This document shows positions 1-8,200 of a stretch of DNA of 19,792 nt, one piece after another. This DNA comes from CAZFIM01 sp964519615 (lineage in GTDB: Bacteria > Chloroflexota > Dehalococcoidia > GIF9 > UBA5629), in contig CAZFIM010000046.1 in NCBI GenBank assembly GCA_964519615.1, positions 1 to 19,792 on the forward strand, given 5' to 3'. The position numbers were made by a program, and so were the translations under genes. The notes under the pieces are model-generated. The model worked only from the letters and a program-made list of their open reading frames with translations. It did no database searches and was not told the DNA's origin. Within the stretch, counting starts at the first letter, position 1. Every line of letters begins with the position of its first letter.

Positions 1-145
1 AGGTTTCCCCTTCTTTGGCAATATCGGGAACCAAAATCTTTAAGCCCCCAAAAGAGTCAAACAGTTTTTTGTAGTTTAAGTAATTCTGCAAACCCGTTTT
101 CCCATATTTACATTCAAAAAGGCTGTATTTACCGTATTGAACTAT
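1..145 (-). other. open minus-strand stretch at the window edge, possible gene fragment
   Basis: Read leftward from a TAA at 148-146, one minus-strand frame stays open to the window edge (about 48 codons). It gives a protein-like segment that includes FECKYGKTG and later KILVPDIAKEGE. It has no start codon with a ribosome site and runs off the window. The E-C-K triplet could be the ExK of a PD-(D/E)xK nuclease fold, but that is speculation. It overlaps the beginning of the truncated pckA reading frame, so at least one of the two readings is not real in this stretch. It could be a remnant of whatever replaced the pckA 5' end, or chance. I do not recognise the family. Confidence 0.15.
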
Positions 146-1120
146 TTATTGCCGTTGGAAGAAGTTTTATCGATGCATTGTGCAGCTAATATAGGGCAAC
201 ATGATGATGTTGCCCTATACTTTGGTCTATCCGGTACCGGTAAAACAACACTATCGACTGATCCCTCACGCCGCCTTATCGGAGATGATGAGCACGGATG
301 GAGCGATAACGGCATATTTAATTTCGAGGGCGGCTGCTATGCAAAAGTCATACGTATTTCAAAGCAACAGGAACCGCAGATTTATGAATGTACACGGAGA
401 TTCGGAACAATACTGGAGAATGTTACCATCGATACCCGTACACGCCGTCTTAACCTTGACGATGCTACTTTCACTGAAAATACACGTGCTTGTTATCCGA
501 TACCACACATAGAAAATGCTGTGAGGAACGGAATTGGGCATCACCCGAAAAACATATTTATGCTTAGCTGTGATGCATTCGGTGTATTGCCGGCTATAGC
601 CAGATTAACTCCACAACAGGCTGCTTACTATTTTCTACAGGGATATACAGCTCGGGTAGCCGGTACTGAGATAGGCGTGAAAGAGCCTGAGGCTGTATTC
701 AGTCCTTGCTTTGGAGCACCATTTATGGCATTGCAACCTATGAAGTATGCTCGCCTGCTGCTTAAAAAAATTATGCAGCATGATGTTCAGTGCTGGCTTG
801 TAAATACGGGATGGATCGGCAGTAAAGCTGGTAATTCAGACAGAATCTCTCTTCCCTCTACGAGAAATTTGATTCGTTCAGCAATAGAGGGTGATTTACG
901 TAATGTGCCCATGAGCAATGATCCTGTTTTTGGTTTCTCGGTACCACAAGCAGTGAGCGATATACCGCTGGAATTATTGAAGCCGCTGAATGCATGGGAG
1001 AACAAGGCTGCTTATGAAGAGCAGGTAAGGAAGCTTGCTCAAAAATTCAGGGAGAATTTCAGGCAGTTTTCTGCTGATTGTCCTGCGGAAGTTTTGAATT
1101 GTGGGCCTGACATCAGCTAA
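137..1120 (+). CDS. pckA: phosphoenolpyruvate carboxykinase (ATP), 5'-truncated
   Basis: ATP-dependent PEP carboxykinase interconverts oxaloacetate plus ATP with PEP plus CO2 plus ADP in the cytosol (gluconeogenesis and anaplerosis). The visible 327 residues are the nucleotide-binding C-terminal part. The P-loop is GLSGTGKTTLS at about residues 30-40, the metal-binding kinase-2 motif is LIGDDEHGW at about 47-55, and FNFEGGCYAK follows. LVNTGW and the C-terminal end look normal. The family is usually about 520-540 residues, so roughly the first 200 are missing. Family-like sequence continues a little upstream of the TTG at 137 (KKAVFTVLNYLLPL, from about 116), but a stop lies in frame at 77-79 and no other frame upstream resembles the enzyme. 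The TTG has no ribosome site and is probably only the first start-like codon in a decapitated gene. Either the gene is a pseudogene or the assembly is chimeric near position 110. The family call is firm; intactness is not. Confidence 0.9.
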   Translation: MNYLLPLEEVLSMHCAANIGQHDDVALYFGLSGTGKTTLSTDPSRRLIGDDEHGWSDNGIFNFEGGCYAKVIRISKQQEPQIYECTRRFGTILENVTIDTRTRRLNLDDATFTENTRACYPIPHIENAVRNGIGHHPKNIFMLSCDAFGVLPAIARLTPQQAAYYFLQGYTARVAGTEIGVKEPEAVFSPCFGAPFMALQPMKYARLLLKKIMQHDVQCWLVNTGWIGSKAGNSDRISLPSTRNLIRSAIEGDLRNVPMSNDPVFGFSVPQAVSDIPLELLKPLNAWENKAAYEEQVRKLAQKFRENFRQFSADCPAEVLNCGPDIS

Positions 1121-1427
1121 ATAAAATACTCTCGTATAGCATTGGACTACTAAAGCCCTAAAAGCTGGAACAATGTATTCAATTGATCCGTGGATTCATG
1201 GCTATCGAGAAAAACTATTTTCAAGAACATCGCTTAACCAGGTGCAGAATTGTAATGCCAGCCAAATAATAGTGTATGAGCAGCATATTATCATCGTCGG
1301 TAGCTCACCGAGTCTATCATGAAGTTCCATTGCACATGTCCCGTAGTTATAATATAAGGATAACTTCTGATAATATATGAGTAAATAGGCAGTTTGTACT
1401 ATTTCTTAGTAGCGTATACAGAGATAT
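1121..1427. other. intergenic region between convergent genes
   Basis: This 307-base spacer separates pckA from the convergent substrate-binding protein gene. I see no clear terminator hairpin with a T-run on either strand. A 49-codon plus-strand frame (1173-1322) has no good ribosome site, and I do not call it a gene. A weak inverted repeat, CGGT/ACCG, lies near 1298-1310. Confidence 0.5.
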
Positions 1428-3017
1428 TTAAGGCTCTATATAGGCTGTGCTGAAATTTGCTATTCCCATGGCATTTAAAGAGAAGTTTTTTACATAAGGT
1501 TTAACGAGTACGTAGTTGGTGCTAAACCAGAGCGGCAAACACGCGGCCTCATTAAGAATAATTTCTTCAATATCCTGATACATACTCATTCTTGTTGTAT
1601 GGTCTGTTTGCATTCCGGCATTTTGAAGGAGAGTATCGACGGCTTGATTTGAGTATTTCCCTGTATTATATGCAGAATCAGAAAGAAAAAGATTCTCTAA
1701 AAAATTTTGCGGGTCAGGATAATCAGCTACCCAGCCGAGCATAAACATTGCGTCCGCCTCTTCCGTAAGATGATAGAGGAATATCTCAGGTTCTAATTGT
1801 TTGACTGTTACCATAATACCAAGATTATCGTGCCATTCCTGTATAACGGCTCCCAGACTGGCAGAAATATTTCCACCCCATCCAGATGTAGTTATTGTTA
1901 TCGGCGGCAAATTCTCAATACTACCGTATTTCGAGTTCGCTATAAGTCGATTTGCCTCATCGGGATTATAATCCAATCCTGCCAAACGGTCATTGTACCC
2001 GGGAATGCCGGGCGGCAAAATTCCGTCTGCTCTGGTGACCATATTTTTTTGAATTACTGAAATTATCTTTTCTTTATTTACTGCAAGACAAAATGCTTTA
2101 CGTATTAAAGGATCGTCAAAAGGAGGTTTTACAGTATTGAATCCGATGTAGTAGAGACTTAATTCGGGGAAAACAGACAATTGTTCATGGAAAGGTCCGG
2201 CTGGATCAGTGGCTCTTTCAATATCGTATTCATATACAGGTGCAATATCTATCTCATTCATTTCATAAAGTGACACTGGTAGGCCTGCGAGAAGGTGAAA
2301 ACGCAGCTCTGCTATGCGGGGTGATTGCCGATAAAAACGAGTATTTGCCTCCATGACAAGGATATCATCTTTTTGCCACTGTTTGAGTTTATAGGGGCCG
2401 CTACCGTTTGGTTTTTGCCACCAGTTTTGGCCGGATGTTACGTTTTCTTGATCCACAACAAAAGTTGTTGGATAGGTTAGTTTAGCCAGGAAATAAGCCT
2501 TGGGAGCATCGATTGTTACTTGAAGTGTATAATCATCAATCACGAAAAGCCCGCTAATCTCTTTTGTGGTACCGTTAAGCACTTCATCAACTCCCGTTAT
2601 ATCTCCCAGATAAGTTGCCGCTGTATTAGAACCAGTCATGGGATCGCATGCCCGCTCCCATGAGTATTTGATCTCATGTGCGGTTACAGGTTTGCCATTG
2701 TGAAAACTGACGTTTTGATACAAATAAAATGTATATGTTTTACCGTCTTTACTTATATCCCAGTCGCGGGCGATATCAGGTGCCGGTTCAAGACTATCAT
2801 CCAGACGAACAAGGCCGCTGAATAGCTGCATAATATAATTGTGCGAAGATAATTCACTTGATACTGCCGGATCAAGTGTTATAGGGCCTGTATCCCAGAG
2901 GTTAAGTATACCGTTTGCGGGGGTATCATTTTTACACGCCAAATAAAATGGGCAAAGAAGTATAAAAGACAAAAGAAGTGCTAAAACCGAGACGGTAATA
3001 GTTCTGGAATATTTCAT
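1428..3017 (-). CDS. ABC transporter substrate-binding lipoprotein, peptide/SBP family 5
   Basis: This is a 529-residue extracytoplasmic solute-binding protein of the OppA/DppA type (SBP_bac_5), which captures oligopeptides or similar solutes for an ABC importer. Residues 1-28 form a lipoprotein-type signal: a basic start, a hydrophobic run, then YLAC with Cys28 as the likely lipidated residue. The -3 position is Tyr, so the lipobox is not ideal. Family features include TLDPAVSSE near the mature N terminus, DIARDWDISKDGKTYTFYL, VSFHNGKPVTAHEIKYSWER, the GSGPYKLKQW block near 205-215, and a C-terminal lobe with GWVADYPDP and LPLWFSTNYVL. Length is normal. No permease or ATPase genes of an Opp/Dpp importer are adjacent, so it is an orphan in this window. 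The start is an ATG with AGAGGA about 13 bases upstream, a long spacing. The exact ligand cannot be told. Confidence 0.93.
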   Translation of the reverse strand: MKYSRTITVSVLALLLSFILLCPFYLACKNDTPANGILNLWDTGPITLDPAVSSELSSHNYIMQLFSGLVRLDDSLEPAPDIARDWDISKDGKTYTFYLYQNVSFHNGKPVTAHEIKYSWERACDPMTGSNTAATYLGDITGVDEVLNGTTKEISGLFVIDDYTLQVTIDAPKAYFLAKLTYPTTFVVDQENVTSGQNWWQKPNGSGPYKLKQWQKDDILVMEANTRFYRQSPRIAELRFHLLAGLPVSLYEMNEIDIAPVYEYDIERATDPAGPFHEQLSVFPELSLYYIGFNTVKPPFDDPLIRKAFCLAVNKEKIISVIQKNMVTRADGILPPGIPGYNDRLAGLDYNPDEANRLIANSKYGSIENLPPITITTSGWGGNISASLGAVIQEWHDNLGIMVTVKQLEPEIFLYHLTEEADAMFMLGWVADYPDPQNFLENLFLSDSAYNTGKYSNQAVDTLLQNAGMQTDHTTRMSMYQDIEEIILNEAACLPLWFSTNYVLVKPYVKNFSLNAMGIANFSTAYIEP

Positions 3018-3367
3018 TAATTATGTGCTTTCCTCTAAAACGCATATCCTGAAAAGTGAACAGGAATGCTATTAATGAACTTTAGTCTATTAATAAAACC
3101 AATTATTGAGAAACAGTATAGTACTCATAGATATGGATAGCAAACTCAGCCAGGGCGAATATTTTTCACCGTAATCGCGATGGAGTACTAGTACCAAGGT
3201 CATCAGTACCTGTTAACTAGTATCTATTACTCACAGACTATCTCTTCATAAAAATCAGTACTTCCAGGGCATTCACAAAGTTTTTACTGATTATATACTT
3301 TTATTCGTGCATTTTAGAGATGCAGATAACAAAAAAAATGAAAACATAAAAAGAGAGGTGACGGATT
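3018..3367. other. divergent intergenic region with AGTAC-type repeats
   Basis: This 350-base spacer lies between the divergently transcribed lipoprotein gene and the first archaellin gene. It contains a 10-base palindrome GTACTAGTAC (3185-3194) and related copies: ATCAGTACC (3202-3210), ACTAGTAT (3216-3223) and ATCAGTACT (3254-3262). A promoter for the archaellin genes lies just downstream at 3272-3299. The repeats could be a regulator's operator sites, which is an inference. No small gene is supported here. Confidence 0.4.
3272..3299 (+). promoter_or_regulatory. sigma-70-like promoter of archaellin gene 1
   Basis: TTCACA (3272-3277) and TATACT (3294-3299) are separated by 16 bases and each match the consensus at five of six positions. 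Transcription would start near 3306 and leave a leader of about 60 bases before the ATG at 3368. A GAGGTG ribosome site lies 7 bases before that ATG. Confidence 0.5.
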
Positions 3368-3961
3368 ATGTTTTATAGAGTCAAAGGAGCCCTTAAGAAA
3401 GGACATCGGGAACAACGCGGTATCACCGGGTTGGAAACTGCTATTATCCTGATTGCCTTCGTGACAGTTGCGGCTGTATTTGGTTATGCTGTACTGTCAG
3501 CCGGTATTTTCTCAGCAGAGAAAGGCAAAGAGACAGTTTACCTTGGCCTCCAGGAAGCAAAAAGCACTATGGAGTTAAAGGGAAGCATCATTGCCACCGG
3601 CAACACCACCGCAACTCCAGCACATGTTTCATCAATCAAATTTACTGTTGGGAATGCTGTTTCAGGTGAACCAATTGATTTAACTGCCCCACCTAGCAAC
3701 AAAACAGTACTTGCCTATATTGATGAAAATACTTATCAAAACAACATGACATGGACCTGCAGCTTTGTAGGGAGCAATGACGGTGACAGTTTATTGGAGA
3801 TTGGCGAGAAAGCGGAAATTACAGTTGACCTGTCCGGTCTGGCAACGAAGCTCCAGGCAAACAAACGGTTTACTATTGAGTTCAAACCGGCTGCAGGCTC
3901 AACGGTCGTTTTCGACAGAACGGTTCCTGCGAATGTTGATGCCGTAATGGACCTTTATTAA
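3368..3961 (+). CDS. archaellin-type filament protein, paralogue 1
   Basis: This is a 197-residue structural subunit of the archaellin (archaeal flagellin, ArlA/ArlB) superfamily. Such proteins are made with a short basic class III signal peptide, cut by a prepilin-peptidase-like enzyme and polymerised into an extracellular filament through the hydrophobic N-terminal helix. The leader is 18 residues, ends KKGHREQRG and is cut before ITGLETAI, with the expected Glu at mature position +5. The following helix (AIILIAFVTVAAVFGYAVLSAG) is the diagnostic archaellin core and continues with FSAEKGKE. The C-terminal beta domain contains the N-x-T sequons NTT, NKT and NMT, which could be glycosylation sites if the host has that machinery. 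It is the first of three tandem copies. None of the export motor genes (arlF-arlJ type) is in this window. Start: ATG with GAGGTG 7 bases upstream. The family call is strong; whether the filament drives motility or adhesion is not shown. Confidence 0.9.
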   Translation: MFYRVKGALKKGHREQRGITGLETAIILIAFVTVAAVFGYAVLSAGIFSAEKGKETVYLGLQEAKSTMELKGSIIATGNTTATPAHVSSIKFTVGNAVSGEPIDLTAPPSNKTVLAYIDENTYQNNMTWTCSFVGSNDGDSLLEIGEKAEITVDLSGLATKLQANKRFTIEFKPAAGSTVVFDRTVPANVDAVMDLY

Positions 3962-4001
3962 TATGCAAATTTTAGGAATTAATCATAAGGAGTTGACTAA
4001 T

Positions 4002-4598
4002 ATGTTAAGGAAATTAATGCACTCACTCAAAAGAGGACATCGGGACCAGCGCGGTATCACCGGTCTTGAGACCGCTATCATCCTGATCGCCTTCGTGACA
4101 GTGGCAGCTGTATTCGGTTACGCTGTACTGTCAGCCGGTATTTTCTCAGCGGAGAAAGGCAAAGAGACCGTTTACCTTGGCCTCCAGGAAGCTAAAAGTA
4201 CAATGGAGTTAAAGGGCAGCATTATCGCACTGGGTGATAATGAGACCACTCCCCCAACCTATGTTTCTGCCCTTAAATTTACCGTTGGTAACGCGGTAGC
4301 CGGCGAGCCCATCGATTTGACCGCTCCGCCCAGCAACAAGACAGTACTCGCATACATAGATGCAAATACCTACCAGAACAATATGACCTGGTCAGTAAGT
4401 TTTGTTGGCAGCAATGATGGTGATACATTGTTGGAAGTAGGAGAGAAGGCTGAGATTACCGTTGATGTAAGCGGTCTTACGACGAAGCTTTCGGATAACC
4501 AGAAATTTACCATAGAGTTTAAACCGCCGCAAGGGTCAACAGTTGTATTTGACAGGACCGTACCGGCCAATATAGATGCTGTAATGGATCTTTACTAA
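4002..4598 (+). CDS. archaellin-type filament protein, paralogue 2
   Basis: This is a 198-residue second archaellin, very similar to the first along its whole length. The 18-residue leader ends KRGHRDQRG and is cut before ITGLETAI. The core helix, the KGKETVYLGLQEAKSTMEL segment and the C-terminal TVPANIDAVMDLY ending match the upstream copy. N-x-T sequons are NET, NKT and NMT, and there is no Cys. I chose the ATG at 4002 because AAGGAG (3987-3992) sits 9 bases before it and it gives the same leader length as the first copy. An in-frame ATG at 3963 lies 2 bases after the previous stop, but it would add 13 residues and has no ribosome site. The 40-base gap to gene 1 has no promoter, so the two are probably co-transcribed. 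Long runs identical in DNA to gene 1 suggest recent duplication or gene conversion. Confidence 0.9.
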   Translation: MLRKLMHSLKRGHRDQRGITGLETAIILIAFVTVAAVFGYAVLSAGIFSAEKGKETVYLGLQEAKSTMELKGSIIALGDNETTPPTYVSALKFTVGNAVAGEPIDLTAPPSNKTVLAYIDANTYQNNMTWSVSFVGSNDGDTLLEVGEKAEITVDVSGLTTKLSDNQKFTIEFKPPQGSTVVFDRTVPANIDAVMDLY

Positions 4599-4629
4599 TA
4601 AATATAAATATAGAGGGTGAAAAAGTAAA

Positions 4630-4659
4630 AGGGCTGTTACGAGTCATCGTAACAGCCCT
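4630..4659 (-). terminator. 13-bp perfect hairpin between archaellins 2 and 3; terminator on the minus strand
   Basis: AGGGCTGTTACGA (4630-4642) and its exact complement (4647-4659) enclose the loop GTCA. On the minus strand the stem is followed directly by TTTACTTTTT, the form of an intrinsic terminator. On the plus strand no T-run follows; an A-rich stretch precedes the stem instead. It would end leftward transcripts coming from the 5291-8563 gene. In the plus-strand mRNA the same stem sits between genes 2 and 3, where it could act as a stabiliser or attenuator. Confidence 0.65.
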
Positions 4660-4683
4660 GGCACTAAAGGGAGGATTCAACCG

Positions 4684-5274
4684 ATGAAGAGAATAGCTGA
4701 AATTATAAGATACCGGCACCGTGATCAAAGAGGTATCACAGGTCTTGAGACAGCTATTATCCTTATCGCCTTTGTTACGGTGGCTGCGGTTTTCGGCTAT
4801 GCTGTGCTGTCAGCAGGTATCTTTTCAGCGGAGAAAGGTAAGGAAACGGTGTATACAGGTCTTCAGGAAGCCAGAAGCACTATGAAACTGGTGGGGAATG
4901 TCATAGCCACCGGGAATACCACAGCACCAACTCCGTATGTCTCTGCCGTGAAATATACGATAGGCAATTCCTTGTCAGGGGAGCCAATAGATCTCACTCC
5001 CCCTCCAAATAATAAAGCGGTATGCAGTTATATAGATAGTAATTCACATGAAAGCGATATCACCTGGTCCTGCGCTTTTGTGAGTCAAAATGATGGCGAT
5101 AATTTGCTGGAAACAGGCGAGAAAGCAGAGATTACTGTGGATCTAAGCGGTCTGGGAACAAAATTGGTAATAAACCAGCAGTTCATAATAGAATTCAAAC
5201 CGTCAAACGGAGCGGTTATCACTTTTGAACGCACTGTCCCCGTTGTTATCGATAACGTAATGGACCTTCACTAG
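4684..5274 (+). CDS. archaellin-type filament protein, paralogue 3
   Basis: This is a 196-residue third archaellin. It has a 17-residue leader ending HRDQRG, cut before ITGLETAI, and the same core helix and FSAEKGKETVY segment. It is the most divergent copy in the exposed C-terminal domain. It gains two Cys (in AVCSYID and WSCAFV) that could form a disulfide outside the cell, and it keeps only one N-x-T sequon (NTT) against three in the others. It ends PVVIDNVMDLH. Start: ATG with GGGAGG 9 bases upstream. It is separated from gene 2 by 85 bases holding a strong hairpin, and its stop is 16 bases from the stop of the convergent transporter gene. It may be a minor filament component expressed at a different level, which is an inference. 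Confidence 0.89.
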   Translation: MKRIAEIIRYRHRDQRGITGLETAIILIAFVTVAAVFGYAVLSAGIFSAEKGKETVYTGLQEARSTMKLVGNVIATGNTTAPTPYVSAVKYTIGNSLSGEPIDLTPPPNNKAVCSYIDSNSHESDITWSCAFVSQNDGDNLLETGEKAEITVDLSGLGTKLVINQQFIIEFKPSNGAVITFERTVPVVIDNVMDLH

Positions 5275-5290
5275 CAAGGTGCAAAGTAAA

Positions 5291-8200
5291 TTATTTCTTC
5301 CTGTCTCTTACTCTCATCACTACCAGTAGTAAAACCAGTGTTGCTCCGGTAATAATAATCACCGCCAGCCAGTGTCCAAAAATATTGACACTGAATGCAT
5401 TGCCCCATTCGTCCAGAGAATGACTCACCACGGCCTCAGCCTTGCCCACAGCGGTATCCCGGTTCTCTTTCCAGTTCTTGTATTCGGTTTGCCAAACTTC
5501 CATATCATCCTGGTACTGGCTAACGGTATCCTGATACTCTTCCACCGCTGCTTTATACAGGTTCATTTCCTCTTCCCATTCCTTCATCTCTTCCCCGTAT
5601 TCTCCCATTTCAGATTCCCATACCTTCATTGCCGTAGCATACTGGTTCATCTGTTGTTGCCATAGAGTCATTCCCACGTTCCAGGCTTGCATCTCTTGCC
5701 AGTAAGCAATGGGATTAACAAATAAAAGTGCGTCTGATGGCTTTGCAGGTGGTGCACCAGGGTGTGCGGGAGGATTCCCCGGTTTACCGGGGGGAGCGTT
5801 CGGCTCAGGTGGAGGATCTCCCGGATGAACTGGCTCGATTGGCTCCGATTGGTCTATTTCAGGCACGTAGTAATTAAGTATTCCAGGAAAATTGCTGTTC
5901 TTAAAAATATTAGTTCCCATACATTTACAGTTGGCCTCTTTGTCAGTAGGAGTTAAGGCGTTTCTATCATCTTCTGAAAGTTGCCAGCAGGGATCGCTGG
6001 CTATTTCTTTGCCGAGGCCGCTTATTGTTACCAGCGATTCGAATGTCCACTTTGTTGATATTATTTTACTTATAGGTTCTCCTATAGCCCCATATTGTTT
6101 TACTGACTGCATACCTCCAAAAAGAAATTGTGGTATTAACACGAAAATAATTAAAAGAGGAGTAATATTGGGATTTGGTGAGATGGCTGAAATAAATAAT
6201 CCCATAACCATAGCTGCGAAGAAAGCTAATGTGAGTGTGATGTAGACTGATATCATCTGAGATATTTCAGGCCAGCCGCTGGCAATTTTAAAAACAATTA
6301 CAAAAACTAATGCCTGATACAGAGCAAGTAAAGCTGCAATCCAGAGCTTTGATAAGATATAAGGTTCGATTTTAAGTACGACCATACGTTCGCGCCGGTA
6401 AATCTCCGCTTCTTTTACGATTTCACGCATAAATGCCAGACCGCCTACCAGAAAACACATGATGGAAACTTGAAAAACACAAATAATGAATTTACTGGCG
6501 TCACCGCCGGCAGGATCGAGCATTCCATGTCTGGCAAGTATAAAAAAGAGCAGACTAAGAACGGGTGCGGCCATGAGCATCAGGATAAGGCCTACCTTAT
6601 CTCTGAATAGAATATTCATATTGCGGCGTGAAAGGATAACAAACTGGCTGAGCGCGGATACCTCACGAGTCCTTGAGCCGGGTATGGCAGCCTTTCGAGG
6701 CGCGGAAGGCAATGAGGAAACATGAATCGGAGTTCTGGCAATGATATATTTCTGATAATAAGGTGACTGCTTGAAACGCTCTGCCCATTGTTGAGGAGAA
6801 AGCTCCTTTTCCAGTTTTTCATAGATGCTGTTAAAATCCTGAACGTTAAAATAGGAAAGTGCCTTATCGGGGGGGCCATAAAATGCAAGGTATCCTCCAC
6901 GTGCCAGAAATATTACCATATCACATAACATAACATTCTGCGTGGCGTGAGTTACAAGTAAAATGGTATGCCCCTGGTCAGATAATTTCCTGAATAGACG
7001 CATCATCTGCGATTCAATACCAGGGTCAAGACCGGAAGTAGCTTCATCAAGGCAGAAAAGACCGGGCTGTGTGAGTAGCTCCACGCCAATGGAAACGCGT
7101 TTTAGCTGGCCTCCGCTGAGTTTTTTTATTTGAAGGTCTTTGCGCTCTGTGAGGTCCAGCGTAGCCAGGACATCAATAATACGTTTGTGCCTATCGGCTG
7201 AGGAGGTATCTGCCGGAAGCCTGAGCCTGGCTGAATAGTCCAGAGCCTCGTAAACGGTCAATTCCCTGTGGATGATATCTTCTTGCGGAACAAATCCAAA
7301 TTGAGACCGGTGCGCTTCGAAGTTGCGGTATAGATCGTCTCCATTTATAAGCACGTTTCCATCACTTGCAGGATTGAAACCGATCAATGCTTTGAGTAAA
7401 GTCGATTTACCAGCGCCGCTTCCGCCTACAATAGCCACAAATTCATTGGGTTCGATAGTAAGTGATAGATCTTGAAGCAGATTAACATTTTTCCCTACAC
7501 GCTGATTAAGATGTATGGCATCTACACGAAGATTACGCGATTGATCGGTTTTAGAAATGGTTTCAGGAGTAAATACAAGTTTTATCGGCCCTATATTTAT
7601 TATGTCTCCACGAGTTAATGTTGTTGCAGCACTAATTTTTACTCCGTTTACAAAAGTACCGTGAGTAGAACCGGCATCTTCTATCATATAAGTACCGTCA
7701 TCTCCGACGCGATACACTCGAGCATGTTTTCGTGATATAGTCGGATGACTGAGAACCATATCGTTATCAGGTGAACGGCCGATAGTTAATGATGTGTAAC
7801 CCTTGACAGCAAGCTGTTCGACCTTTACTTCATGGGCAGGTATTGGAAGCTCCGTCGTGGCAACTCTTTGAGTGGCGGATTCAGGCGTAACCACCGTCTG
7901 TTCCTTAATTACCGGTTTCTCCTGAAGAGTTATGTATTTAAAAGATATTTTACCGGCTATCCATATTTCATCATCAGCCTCCAGTAATTTACTTGTGATG
8001 AGGTTGGATTGAAAAGTGAGGCCGTTTGTGCTGTTCAGATCATATATTACGTATCCCTGAGGAGTCTTATCGATTCTGGCATGTGCGCGTGATACTGAGG
8101 CATCATCTATAACTATGTCATTTTCCTTGCTGCGTCCCAAGGTAATAGATTTGCCTGTTAAGGAGAACTCGGTCGTTCCGCTCTGCGTTGTAACCAGCAG

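Noticed and set aside
1173..1322. 49-codon plus-strand frame downstream of pckA
   Set aside because: No ribosome site, no recognisable motif, and a length expected by chance.
3963..4001. Upstream ATG start for archaellin 2
   Set aside because: It has no ribosome site and would lengthen the leader beyond the 17-18 residues of the sister genes; ATG 4002 has AAGGAG at good spacing.
5372..6245. Plus-strand open frames opposite the transporter gene
   Set aside because: They are antisense shadows of a clearly coding minus-strand frame, without ribosome sites or motifs.
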